Shown one piece after another: positions 1-7,300 of a stretch of DNA of 22,227 nucleotides (the first letter of the stretch is position 1; every line of letters starts with the position of its first letter). The translations under genes and the position numbers were made by a program. The stretch spans positions 1 through 22,227 of the forward strand of contig JAZSBY010000006.1 in the NCBI GenBank assembly GCA_045602655.1. The letters are read 5' to 3'. This DNA is from Fimenecus sp045602655. GTDB taxonomy: Bacteria; Bacillota; Clostridia; Oscillospirales; Acutalibacteraceae. The notes beneath the pieces are model-generated. The model had not been told where the DNA came from. It ran no database searches and was given only the letters and a program-made list of their open reading frames with translations.

Positions 1-406
1 CCATGCTGCGTGCTGTACCGGCAATCATACTCATTGCTGTTTCAATTGTTGCAGCGTTAAGGTCGGGCATTTTCTGCTCTGCGATTTTTCTAATCTGCTC
101 TTTAGTGATTTTTGCTACCTTTGTTCTGTTAGGCACACCTGGACCACTCTCGATGCCGCATGCTTTCTTAATAAGAACTGCTGCGGGAGGAGTCTTAGTT
201 ACGAATGTGAATGTACGGTCTGCATAAACTGTAATAACAACCGGGATAATAAGACCCATGTCATTCTTTGTGCGTTCGTTGAATTCCTTTGTGAACGCCA
301 TAATGTTAACACCGTGCTGACCAAGTGCAGGTCCAACAGGTGGTGCTGGTGTTGCTTTACCAGCAGGAATTTGAAGCTTAATAAAGCCTACTACTTTCTG
401 AGCCAT
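1..406 (-). CDS. rplK: 50S ribosomal protein L11 (C-terminus cut by window edge)
   Basis: L11 binds the GTPase-associated centre of 23S rRNA and supports factor-dependent GTP hydrolysis in translation. The translation begins MAQKVVGFIKLQIPAGKATP and continues with the PPVGPALGQHGVNIMAF signature, then the C-terminal RNA-binding domain with KTPPAAVLIKKACGIESG and TKEQIRKIAEQKMPDLNA. About 135 of the usual roughly 141 codons are visible; the 3' end runs off the left edge. The ATG at 406-404 is preceded by a strong GGAGGTG ribosome binding site. It follows nusG on the same strand, the standard bacterial order, and rplA would be expected next beyond the edge. The 118-base gap to nusG carries a candidate L1-type autoregulatory hairpin and a weak terminator-like stem. 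Confidence 0.97.
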   Translation of the reverse strand, partial: MAQKVVGFIKLQIPAGKATPAPPVGPALGQHGVNIMAFTKEFNERTKNDMGLIIPVVITVYADRTFTFVTKTPPAAVLIKKACGIESGPGVPNRTKVAKITKEQIRKIAEQKMPDLNAATIETAMSMIAGTARSM

Positions 407-425
407 TTTTAGCACCTCCAAAAAT

Positions 426-468
426 TCGTGGTATGGCGGAACAGACAGCTCTTCCGTTCCTCCCACGA
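426..468 (-). promoter_or_regulatory. Candidate r-protein L1-type autoregulatory leader before rplK
   Basis: In the mRNA, TCGTGG (468-463) pairs with CCACGA (431-426). Inside it GGAAC (460-456) pairs with GTTCC (442-438). The two helices are separated by an asymmetric internal loop with GAG on the 5' side and GCCATA on the 3' side. Two short helices around such a loop, GTGGGAG opposite an AUA/AUG-like strand, resemble the L1 recognition motif known from rplK-rplA mRNA leaders and the 23S L1 stalk. It ends about 20 bases before the rplK start, which suits translational repression. The pairing is seen in the sequence; the L1 assignment is by resemblance. Confidence 0.5.
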
Positions 469-487
469 CGCCTTTGACAAAGCGTCA

Positions 488-507
488 TAAAAAGCGTATT
501 TTACGCT
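488..507 (-). terminator. Weak terminator-like hairpin between nusG and rplK
   Basis: On the mRNA strand AGCGTA (507-502) and TACGCT (498-493) form a perfect 6-bp stem with a three-base loop, followed directly by a T-run at 493-489. The stem is short, so partial attenuation or an RNA-processing site is as likely as full termination. rplK has no obvious promoter of its own after it, so at least partial read-through is expected. Confidence 0.4.
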
Positions 508-524
508 AATTACCAAATAATAAA

Positions 525-1112
525 TTAGTCTTCGACCTTTTCTACCTGGTCGAGTTCAAGGTCAACAGGTGTTTCGCGTCCAAGCATTGAGATAACAACA
601 CAAACAGTGTTATTGTCAACATCAAGCTCACGAACTGTACCGATAATGCCTTCAAACGCACCATCGATGATTGAAACCATATCGCCAACCTCATAGTCGA
701 TTTTAACGACTTTCTTTTCAACACCCATAGCATAAATTTCAGCCTCTGTAAGAGGAACTGGTTTGCTTTCCGGGCCAACGAAACCTGTTACACCACGAGT
801 ATTGCGGATAACGTACCAAGTATCGTCCGTCATTTCAAGGTCACCTGTTTCTTCATCTTCAAAAACAGCAACCTTAACCATTACATAACCGGGGAAGATT
901 TTTCTCTCTACCTCTTTTTTCACGATTTCCATCTCGCCGGTTTCTTTGTTCTTAGCTTCCCTGTTTTCAACAACGATTTCAGTAGGAACTTTAACCTCGA
1001 GAATCAAATCATGCATTTTACGGTTTTCAACAATCTTTTCAATGTTTGTTGCTACCTTGTTTTCATAACCGGAATAGGTATGAACTACATACCATTTGGA
1101 GATTTCTGCCAT
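525..1112 (-). CDS. nusG: Transcription elongation/antitermination factor NusG
   Basis: NusG binds the RNA polymerase clamp through its NGN domain and modulates pausing, Rho-dependent termination and coupling to the ribosome. The 195-residue protein starts MAEISKWYVVHTYSGYENKV, a classic NGN opening, has the ERKIFPGYVMVKV core strand and WYVIRNTRGVTGFVG, and ends with a KOW domain (about 141-195, VGDMVSIIDGAFEGIIGTV). It is slightly longer than the usual roughly 175 residues because of two acidic insertions, near residues 55-65 (NKETGEMEI) and 84-93 (DEETGDLEM). The start is fixed by an AAGGGGA ribosome binding site. It sits 18 bases after secE and upstream of rplK, the conserved operon order. 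Confidence 0.97.
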   Translation of the reverse strand: MAEISKWYVVHTYSGYENKVATNIEKIVENRKMHDLILEVKVPTEIVVENREAKNKETGEMEIVKKEVERKIFPGYVMVKVAVFEDEETGDLEMTDDTWYVIRNTRGVTGFVGPESKPVPLTEAEIYAMGVEKKVVKIDYEVGDMVSIIDGAFEGIIGTVRELDVDNNTVCVVISMLGRETPVDLELDQVEKVED

Positions 1113-1130
1113 AACTTAATCCCCTTTCGA

Positions 1131-1484
1131 TTATTTCATCAAAAACAAGCTAATCATCTGTGCTGCTGTGGTTTGTACTGCAGCATCAGCATCCTGTTTG
1201 TTGGCAAGACTTACAACAGCATCAATAATCGCTGAAAGTCCTGTATCAACAGCAAGGACTGCAACACATACAACCGCAACAATTACAATAACAACGATTG
1301 AGTGATTGAGAACAGTCTTACCTGAAGGCCATGTAACCTTTTTCCACTCACCTTTAAAATCCTTGAAGAACTTTTTGATTTTTGCCCATGCCTTTTTAAA
1401 AGGATTTTCCTTTTTCTTTGCAGGAACTTCTTTCTTGTCCTTCTTAGCTACGTCAGCAGTGGTCTTTTCTTTGTTGTCAGACAT
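1131..1484 (-). CDS. secE: Preprotein translocase subunit SecE
   Basis: SecE is the small essential subunit that clamps SecY in the membrane protein-conducting channel. The 117-residue protein has a lysine-rich cytoplasmic N-terminal extension (about 1-45), the family signature WKKVTWPS (47-54), and one strongly hydrophobic transmembrane segment (about 60-82). The core is the single-helix Gram-positive type. The extra N-terminal basic region and an alanine-rich C-terminal tail make it longer than the minimal 60-residue forms. A GGAGGTAAGTG ribosome binding site precedes the ATG. It lies between rpmG and nusG, the usual context. Confidence 0.95.
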   Translation of the reverse strand: MSDNKEKTTADVAKKDKKEVPAKKKENPFKKAWAKIKKFFKDFKGEWKKVTWPSGKTVLNHSIVVIVIVAVVCVAVLAVDTGLSAIIDAVVSLANKQDADAAVQTTAAQMISLFLMK

Positions 1485-1500
1485 TTCACTTACCTCCGGA

Positions 1501-1650
1501 TTACTTTGTTTCCCTGTGAAGAGTGTGTTTCTTGCAGAATCTGCAATACTTGTTCATCTCGATTCTGTCGGGAGTGTTCTTCTTGTTTTTCTTTGTGTTG
1601 TAATTGCGCTGTTTGCACTCTGTACAAGCTAATGTGATTTTTACTCTCAT
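1501..1650 (-). CDS. rpmG: 50S ribosomal protein L33 (zinc-ribbon form)
   Basis: This 49-residue protein begins MRVKITLACTECKQRNY and ends KYCRFCKKHTLHRETK. The two CxxC pairs (Cys9/Cys12 and the pair in YCRFC) form the zinc ribbon of the C+ type of L33, which sits near the ribosomal E site. The ATG at 1650-1648 follows a clear GGAGGTG ribosome binding site. The stop at 1503-1501 is 16 bases before secE. It is the first gene of the rpmG-secE-nusG-rplK operon. Because it keeps all four cysteines it is the zinc-dependent paralogue; organisms that regulate L33 by zinc often carry a second, cysteine-less copy elsewhere, which cannot be tested here. Confidence 0.96.
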   Translation of the reverse strand: MRVKITLACTECKQRNYNTKKNKKNTPDRIEMNKYCRFCKKHTLHRETK

Positions 1651-1672
1651 TTTTTCGGCACCTCCGTTAATA

Positions 1673-1743
1673 CATCACCTGAAAAATCAGCAGGTGAATT
1701 AAAGCCTTCCTCATAAAAAAAGGCACAAAAAATAAGCCTCTTT
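1673..1743 (-). promoter_or_regulatory. Structured 5' leader of the rpmG-secE-nusG operon
   Basis: Between the probable transcription start near 1752 and the rpmG ribosome binding site the RNA can form GAGGC (1740-1736) with GCCTT (1724-1720), extendable upstream through AAA/TTT pairs and followed by Ts, which is terminator-like. The same GCCTT can instead pair with the downstream AAGGC (1708-1704). A third stem, TCACCTG with CAGGTGA, lies at about 1694-1673 just before the ribosome binding site. These are mutually exclusive structures in a ribosomal-protein operon leader. The pairings are seen; a regulatory role is inferred. Confidence 0.35.
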
Positions 1744-1758
1744 CCCGAGGTACTGAGT

Positions 1759-1787
1759 ATTGTATCACAGGAGTCAAGGCTTGTCAA
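1759..1787 (-). promoter_or_regulatory. Sigma-A promoter of the rpmG operon
   Basis: Read on the minus strand: TTGACA (1787-1782), a 17-base spacer, then TACAAT (1764-1759), with a TGA extended -10 directly upstream of TACAAT. This is nearly perfect housekeeping consensus, as expected for a heavily transcribed ribosomal operon. Predicted start is near 1752, about 100 bases before rpmG. Confidence 0.85.
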
Positions 1788-1849
1788 GTGTAAATATAAA
1801 ATTATTTTCGATTACAAAAACTTGTTTGTAAATGGATTCATTGTCACAA

Positions 1850-1878
1850 GAAAAACAAGGTGGAGTTTCCCCCACCCT
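1850..1878 (-). terminator. Intrinsic terminator of the lipoprotein gene
   Basis: On the minus strand a 9-bp stem (1878-1870 with 1865-1857, two G-T pairs) closes a GAAA tetraloop and is followed by GTTTTTCTT. It starts six bases after the lipoprotein stop codon and separates that gene from the rpmG promoter. Confidence 0.85.
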
Positions 1879-1883
1879 GCAGA

Positions 1884-2816
1884 TTAATCTATCATAGATG
1901 TAATGTCAACGCCCTTTGGCTTTTTGATTTTTGATGTATCCGCAGTGGGTGACATTGATTTTATTTCAGCAATAACATAATTCTTCTCAGAATAAATTTC
2001 TTCAATTCTTACAAGGTTATTAGTTGAATCGTAAATATACTTATAAGTATCGCCCTCATAAGTGAATTTATCGCAAATGTATGTTTTTCCGTTAATGGTA
2101 ACATTACTTGTTTCTGCAAAAGTATATTTATCAACAACTGCATCGCTGAATGTACCAACGCCCATTTCATCACCAATGTCGCTACCTGCATTGTAATAAA
2201 CCATCATTGACGGAATAACACAGTATGCTGTACCGTCAAGATAAATCATATTGGCTTTTACAACTTTGCCCTCCTCAAAAGGAATTGCTGCCTCAATAAA
2301 GAAATCCTCGCCATTTCTTATATAGACAATAGGATATGACATATCTTCACCATCGGACTGCATAATTGTACCTGTTATTGTGAATTTTTTTGTTTTGAGA
2401 AGGTCCTGATAACTTTTAATTCTTGCAAGAGCCTTACTCTTTGCGTCATCAGTCTTATCGCCGGAAGTTTCCTCTTTAATCAAGCCATCAGAAATCTGAA
2501 GCTTATCGTCTTTGTTTGCATTTTCAATATGGTCTTCAACATTGCCGTCAGCAATCTCCTGAAGCTCCTTTTGAGCGATTTGCTCTTCAATTTCCTTTAT
2601 CTGCTCAATTTGTTTTTCATCTTCAATATAAGTAGTTACGCCTTCGCTGTCAATATAATAATACTTTCCGTAACCATCTTTTTCAACATACTGTGTGTGA
2701 CCTTCTTCATCAACAAAATAAGGCTTTTCCTCACCCGGTGTTTTTTCAATCTTACAAGATGTAGCACAAAGTACTATAACAAATATAAGTAAAACAGCAG
2801 TTATTTTCTTTATCAT
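1884..2816 (-). CDS. Putative lipoprotein of unknown function
   Basis: I do not recognise a named family. The 310-residue product starts with a short basic/hydrophobic signal (MIKKITAVLLIFVIVL) ending in a lipobox-like CATSC, so Cys21 is the likely lipidated residue and the protein should be anchored outside the membrane. Residues 34-65 hold two tandem YV/YIxxxG segments (GHTQYVEKDGYGKYYYIDSEGVTTYIE). A charged helical, possibly coiled-coil stretch follows (about 66-95), then an acidic linker. A predominantly beta C-terminal domain (about 140-310) alternates short strands and turns and vaguely resembles LolA/LppX-type lipoprotein carrier folds; this is a guess. The start is supported by GGAGGA ten bases upstream. 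It is monocistronic with its own promoter and terminator. Confidence 0.8.
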   Translation of the reverse strand: MIKKITAVLLIFVIVLCATSCKIEKTPGEEKPYFVDEEGHTQYVEKDGYGKYYYIDSEGVTTYIEDEKQIEQIKEIEEQIAQKELQEIADGNVEDHIENANKDDKLQISDGLIKEETSGDKTDDAKSKALARIKSYQDLLKTKKFTITGTIMQSDGEDMSYPIVYIRNGEDFFIEAAIPFEEGKVVKANMIYLDGTAYCVIPSMMVYYNAGSDIGDEMGVGTFSDAVVDKYTFAETSNVTINGKTYICDKFTYEGDTYKYIYDSTNNLVRIEEIYSEKNYVIAEIKSMSPTADTSKIKKPKGVDITSMID

Positions 2817-2859
2817 TACGGTATTCCTCCAAAAGAATGTAGAAAATTATTGTAAAATC

Positions 2860-2888
2860 ATTATAACTTATTTTCCAATTATAAACAA
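2860..2888 (-). promoter_or_regulatory. Probable promoter of the lipoprotein gene
   Basis: On the minus strand TTGTTT (2888-2883), 17 bases, TATAAT (2865-2860). The -10 is perfect and the -35 matches three of six positions. It lies about 45 bases upstream of the ATG. Confidence 0.6.
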
Positions 2889-2994
2889 GGGTATATTTTG
2901 GAAAAATTTTTTCGGCAAAATAGCAATATATTCTACTCTGATTGTTTGAATAATTATAAATATCTACAAACATCTGTTTTTTCGAAAAAGTCTG

Positions 2995-3023
2995 TTGACT
3001 GAAAAGGGGTTTTGTGTTAAAAT
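2995..3023 (+). promoter_or_regulatory. Sigma-A promoter of the small-ORF unit upstream of carA
   Basis: TTGACT (2995-3000), 17-base spacer, TAAAAT (3018-3023), with a TGT extended -10 motif immediately before TAAAAT. Predicted start is near 3030. It drives the 35-codon ORF and, if the terminator at 3161-3189 is read through, carAB. Confidence 0.75.
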
Positions 3024-3053
3024 TTCAAAAGTAAATAACAGAGGTGAAACACA

Positions 3054-3161
3054 ATGTCAGGACAAAACAAATTGTTACAAAAATCAACATTTAAAACTGA
3101 CGGTATTGTTGTTTCTTCAATTTCCATCGGTTGTTTACAGCATATGTATTTTGTTTTTTAA
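3054..3161 (+). CDS. 35-residue small ORF or leader peptide upstream of carAB
   Basis: A complete small ORF begins MSGQNKLLQKSTFK and ends GCLQHMYFVF. It has a good ribosome binding site (GAGGTG at 3041-3046, seven bases before the ATG), a near-consensus promoter upstream and a strong terminator directly after. I do not recognise the peptide: the first half is polar and basic, the second hydrophobic. Its last codons are U-rich (TAT TTT GTT TTT) and the TAA (3159-3161) overlaps the first base of the terminator stem, so a ribosome finishing the ORF would cover the 5' arm of the hairpin. That layout recalls leader peptides of transcription attenuation, for example pyrBI-type UTP-sensitive control, and carAB begins 116 bases downstream. 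It may instead be an independent small protein or small-RNA gene. Confidence 0.55.
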   Translation: MSGQNKLLQKSTFKTDGIVVSSISIGCLQHMYFVF

Positions 3162-3189
3162 ACGACGGTTTTCCCGTCGTTATTTTTTT
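3161..3189 (+). terminator. Intrinsic terminator between the small ORF and carA
   Basis: AACGACGG (3161-3168) pairs perfectly with CCGTCGTT (3174-3181) around a five-base loop and is followed by a seven-T run (3183-3189). It is a strong terminator. An upstream segment, AACTGACGG (3095-3103), matches the 5' arm apart from one inserted T, so it could compete for the 3' arm as an antiterminator. Confidence 0.85.
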
Positions 3190-3211
3190 GCAAAATTTTG
3201 CAGTTTTTTTA

Positions 3212-3240
3212 TTGAACTGCTTAAAATAATATAGTATAAT
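3212..3240 (+). promoter_or_regulatory. Proximal promoter of carAB
   Basis: TTGAAC (3212-3217), 17 bases, TATAAT (3235-3240). The -10 is perfect and the -35 matches four of six. Predicted start is near 3247, about 30 bases before carA. It would allow carAB transcription independent of the upstream terminator. No PyrR-binding loop is apparent in the short leader. Confidence 0.6.
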
Positions 3241-3277
3241 AATTTATTGACAATAAATCGAAAGGCTGGTGTGAATT

Positions 3278-4330
3278 TTGAAAGCGTATTTAATGCTTGA
3301 GGACGGCTCTGTTTACGCAGGTACTGCCGCCGGAAAATTCAAAGAAACTGTTTTTGAAACCGTATTCAACACATCAATGACCGGATATGTTGAGCTTCTT
3401 TCAGACCCATCAAATAAGGGCTTGGGTGTTATTATGACATACCCTCTTATCGGCAACTACGGTGTTTGCCTTGAGGATATGGAGTCGGACAAGCTCTATC
3501 CGTCTGCACTCCTTATTCACGAGCTTTGTGCTGAACCGTCAAATTTCAGATGTGAAATGACTCTTGAGGATTTCCTTTGCAAATACGATATTCCTTGTGT
3601 TACAGACCTTGACACTCGTGAAATTGTTATGAACATCCGTGACAACGGTACAATGAGAGCGATAATTACAGATGATATTTCTGACAAGGATGCTCTTATG
3701 GCAAAAATCAAGGCTTTTGACTCACAGGCACTCACAATTGAAAAGGCAAAGGAAGAAGTTGTTTCCACTGAGGGAATTCCCGTTGCATTTATTGACATTG
3801 GTGCAAGAAAGAGTTCTGCAAAGAGTTTTGCAGACAAGGGCTTTGCTGTTACAAAATATAACAAGGATGTAAAAGCAGAAACAATCCTTAATTCAGGTGC
3901 TGAAGGTGTTGTTATTTCAAACGGACCTGAAATCTTTACAGCATTTGAAAATGTTGTTGCAGAAATCAAAAAGCTTATGGATGCAGGTATGCCGCTTTTC
4001 GCAATCGGTACGGGTCACCAGCTTGTTGCAAAGGCACAGGGTGGCAAAATAGAAAAAATGCTCTACGGTCACAGAGGAGCAAACCTTCCGGTTAAATTCA
4101 CAGCCGCTGATGAAACATATATTACAACTCATAACCACGGATACACAGTCAGTGAAGACGGTATCCCGCAGAATGCTGAAGTTTTATGCGTAAACGTAAA
4201 CGACGGCACAGTTGAAGGACTTAAATATGAAAAGGCAATTACTGTTCAGTTTATTCCTGACACAGCAAGAGGTCATAACACCTCCTTCTTATACTATGAT
4301 TTTGCAAAAATGATTAAGGAGGGTAAATAA
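3278..4330 (+). CDS. carA: Carbamoyl-phosphate synthase small subunit lacking the glutaminase triad
   Basis: CarA normally hydrolyses glutamine and feeds ammonia through a tunnel to CarB. The 350-residue product has the CarA N-terminal domain (LEDGSVYAG, FNTSMTGY, MTYPLIGNYGV, IPCVTDLDTR) and a class I amidotransferase-like domain (about 165-345) that keeps structural motifs such as YGHRGANLPV and HNHGY. The catalytic residues are gone: the nucleophile motif GICLGHQ reads AIGTGHQ, so Cys is Gly244; the QGHPEAS motif reads QFIPDTA, so His is Ile326 and Glu is Asp328; and SNGPGDP reads SNGPEIF. The frame is intact and it is followed by carB after one base, so it is maintained rather than decayed. 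It is about 30 residues shorter than E. coli CarA. The start is the TTG at 3278 with only a weak GGTGTG upstream; an ATG at 3293 is less consistent with family N-termini. Confidence 0.93.
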   Translation: MKAYLMLEDGSVYAGTAAGKFKETVFETVFNTSMTGYVELLSDPSNKGLGVIMTYPLIGNYGVCLEDMESDKLYPSALLIHELCAEPSNFRCEMTLEDFLCKYDIPCVTDLDTREIVMNIRDNGTMRAIITDDISDKDALMAKIKAFDSQALTIEKAKEEVVSTEGIPVAFIDIGARKSSAKSFADKGFAVTKYNKDVKAETILNSGAEGVVISNGPEIFTAFENVVAEIKKLMDAGMPLFAIGTGHQLVAKAQGGKIEKMLYGHRGANLPVKFTAADETYITTHNHGYTVSEDGIPQNAEVLCVNVNDGTVEGLKYEKAITVQFIPDTARGHNTSFLYYDFAKMIKEGK

Positions 4331-4331
4331 G

Positions 4332-7300
4332 ATGTTGGATAAAAGCATTAAGAAAGTAATGGTTATCGGTTCAGGTCCTATTATCATCGGACAGGCTGCC
4401 GAATTCGACTATGCCGGTACTCAGGCTTGTCGCTCACTTAAAGAAGAAGGCGTTGAAGTTGTTCTTGTTAACTCCAACCCTGCTACAATTATGACTGACG
4501 GCGATATTGCTGACAAAGTTTATATTGAGCCTCTTACAATCCCTACACTTACAAAGATTATTGAAAAAGAAAAACCGGACTCACTCCTCCCCTCTCTTGG
4601 TGGTCAGACAGGTCTTAACCTTGCTATGGAATTAAATGAGTTAGGAATTCTTAAAGAGAATAATGTTCGTCTTATCGGTATCAATGCTGATTCAATCAGA
4701 AAAGCTGAGGACCGTCAGGAATTCAAGGACACAATGGAAGCCATCGGTGAGCCTTGTATTGAATCTTTGGTTGTTGAAACAGTTGAGGATGCTCTTGATT
4801 TCTCCGCTAAAATCGGTTATCCGGTTATTGTTCGTCCTGCTTACACACTTGGTGGTACAGGTGGCGGTATCGCTTACGACGAAGAACAACTTCACGAAAT
4901 CGCTTCAAATGGTATCCGTCTTTCCCGTGTTAATCAGGTACTTATTGAAAAATGTATTTCTGGCTGGAAAGAAATCGAATTTGAAACAATGCGTGACTCA
5001 AAGGGTAACTGCATTACAATCTGTTCAATGGAAAATATGGACCCCGTTGGTATCCATACAGGTGACTCAATAGTTGTTGCTCCTGCACAGACACTTATGG
5101 AAAAAGAATATTCAATGCTTCGTAATGCTGCTCTCAACATTATTTCAGCACTTGATATTCAGGGTGGTTGTAATGTTCAGTTTGCTTTACACCCCACATC
5201 ATTCAAATATGCAGTTATTGAGGTTAACCCCCGTGTTTCCCGTTCATCTGCTCTTGCATCTAAAGCAACAGGTTTCCCCATTGCACGAGTAGCATCAAAA
5301 ATCGCACTTGGTCTTGGTCTTGACGAAATTCCAAATGCTGTTACGGGTAAAACTTATGCATCATTTGAGCCCACAATTGACTACATTGTATGCAAATTCC
5401 CAAAATGGCCATTTGATAAGTTTGTTACTGCTAAAAAGACACTTGGTACACAGATGAAGGCAACCGGTGAAGTTATGTCAATTGCTCGTACATTCGAAGC
5501 AGCACTTCACAAATCACTTCACTCACTTGAAGAGAATAAGGAGTCCCTCCTGCTTGATTCATTTATGGAAATGAGCAAGGAAGAAGTCCATCAAGCTCTT
5601 TATAATGTTGATAACCTTCGTGTATATGCTATTGCAGTTGCAATTTACAAGGGAATTGCTCTCGAAGAAATTCACGATATCACAAAGATTGATATGTGGT
5701 TCTTAAGTAAAATCAAAAACATTGTCGAAATGGAAAAAACACTTAAATCCGGTCTTTGCGACAAGGAAACTCTTTTCAAAGCAAAGAAAATGGGCTTTAC
5801 TGACAGTGTTATTGCTAAAAATGTAGGTACAACAAAGGGTGCTATCAAGCATCTTCGCAAACTTTGGAACATTATGCCTTCATTCTCAATTGTTGATACT
5901 TGTGCTGCTGAATTCCCTGCACAGACACCATACTATTACTCTGATTATGGTATTGCAAACGAAGTTAATCCAAAAACAGATAAAAAGAAGATTATGGTTT
6001 TAGGTTCAGGTCCTATCCGTATCGGTCAAGGTGTTGAATTTGACTACTGTTCAGTTCACTCTGTATGGGCTCTCAAAAAAGCGGGTTGTGAAGCAATTAT
6101 TGTAAACAACAACCCTGAAACAGTTTCAACTGACTTTGACGTTTCAGATAAACTCTATTTTGAGCCACTTACCCCTGAATATGTTACAAGCATTGTTGAA
6201 CTTGAAAATCCTGACGGTGCAATTGTTCAGTTTGGTGGACAGACTGCTATTAAACTTACAAAAACACTTAACGATTTAGGTGTTAAAATTCTCGGTACTG
6301 ATGCTGACCATGTTGATGCTGCCGAAGACAGAGAAAGATTTGACGAAATTCTTGAATTCTGTGATATTGCCCGTCCAAAGGGACAGACAGTATTTACTGC
6401 ACAGGAAGCAATTGCTGCTGCACATTCACTTGGTTACCCCGTTCTTGTTCGTCCAAGCTATGTTCTTGGTGGTCAGGGTATGCAGATTGCTGCAAGTGAT
6501 GAAGATATACTTGAATTTATGGATATTATCACAAGAACAATTCCTGACCTTTCAGAGCATCCTGTTCTTGTTGACAAATACCTTATGGGACAAGAAGTTG
6601 AAGTTGACGCAATTTGCGACGGTAAAGACATTCTTATTCCTGGTATTATGGAACATATCGACCGAGCAGGTATTCACTCAGGTGACTCAATTTCAGTTTA
6701 CCCTGCAGTTACACTCTCACAGAAAGTACAAAAGACAATTGTTGATTATACGAAACGACTTGCATCCGCTTTGCATGTTATCGGTATGATGAACATACAA
6801 TTTATTGTACTTCGTGAAACAGTTTATATTATTGAGGTTAACCCGCGTTCTTCAAGAACAGTTCCATATATCAGTAAGGTTACGGGTATCCCTGCCATCA
6901 GTCTTGCAACAAGAGCAATGCTGGGTGAAAGAATTGCTGATATGGGTTATGGTACAGGTCTTTACAAGAACAGCGGTTATTATGCAATCAAGCTTCCTGT
7001 TTTCTCATTTGAAAAGATTATCGGTGCTGACACATCCCTTGGCCCTGAAATGAAGTCAACAGGTGAAGTTCTTGGTATCTCAACAGACTATAACGAGGCT
7101 CTTCTCAAAGCATTTGAAGGTGGCGGTGTTTCAATGCCTAAGGATGCAAAAATCGTTGTTACAGTCCGTGACAAGGATAAGAAAGAGGTTGGCGAAATGC
7201 TTAAAGAGTTCAAGGATTCCGAATTTGAATTCTATGCAACTCCCGGCACTTGCAAGGTTATCCGTGAGGCGGGAATCGAGTGTAAAGAGGTTAATCCGCT

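Noticed and set aside
3..227. Plus-strand ORF at the left edge
   Set aside because: It lies antisense to the well-conserved rplK and has no ribosome binding site.
3247..3277. PyrR-binding leader or T-box upstream of carA
   Set aside because: The stretch after the proximal promoter is only about 30 bases, and no PyrR loop or T-box sequence is apparent there or in the small-ORF unit.
3278..4330. CarA catalytic loss as a frameshift or assembly artefact
   Set aside because: The frame is continuous, flanking motifs align on both sides of each changed site, and the substitutions are full codon changes at separate places.
6441..6480. Apparent loss of an ATP-binding Arg in the second ATP-grasp domain of CarB (RPSYVLGGQGM)
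   Set aside because: The residue matching E. coli Arg715 is the Arg of RPSY by symmetry with Arg169, and it is present (Arg707). The Gln is at a later, variable position.
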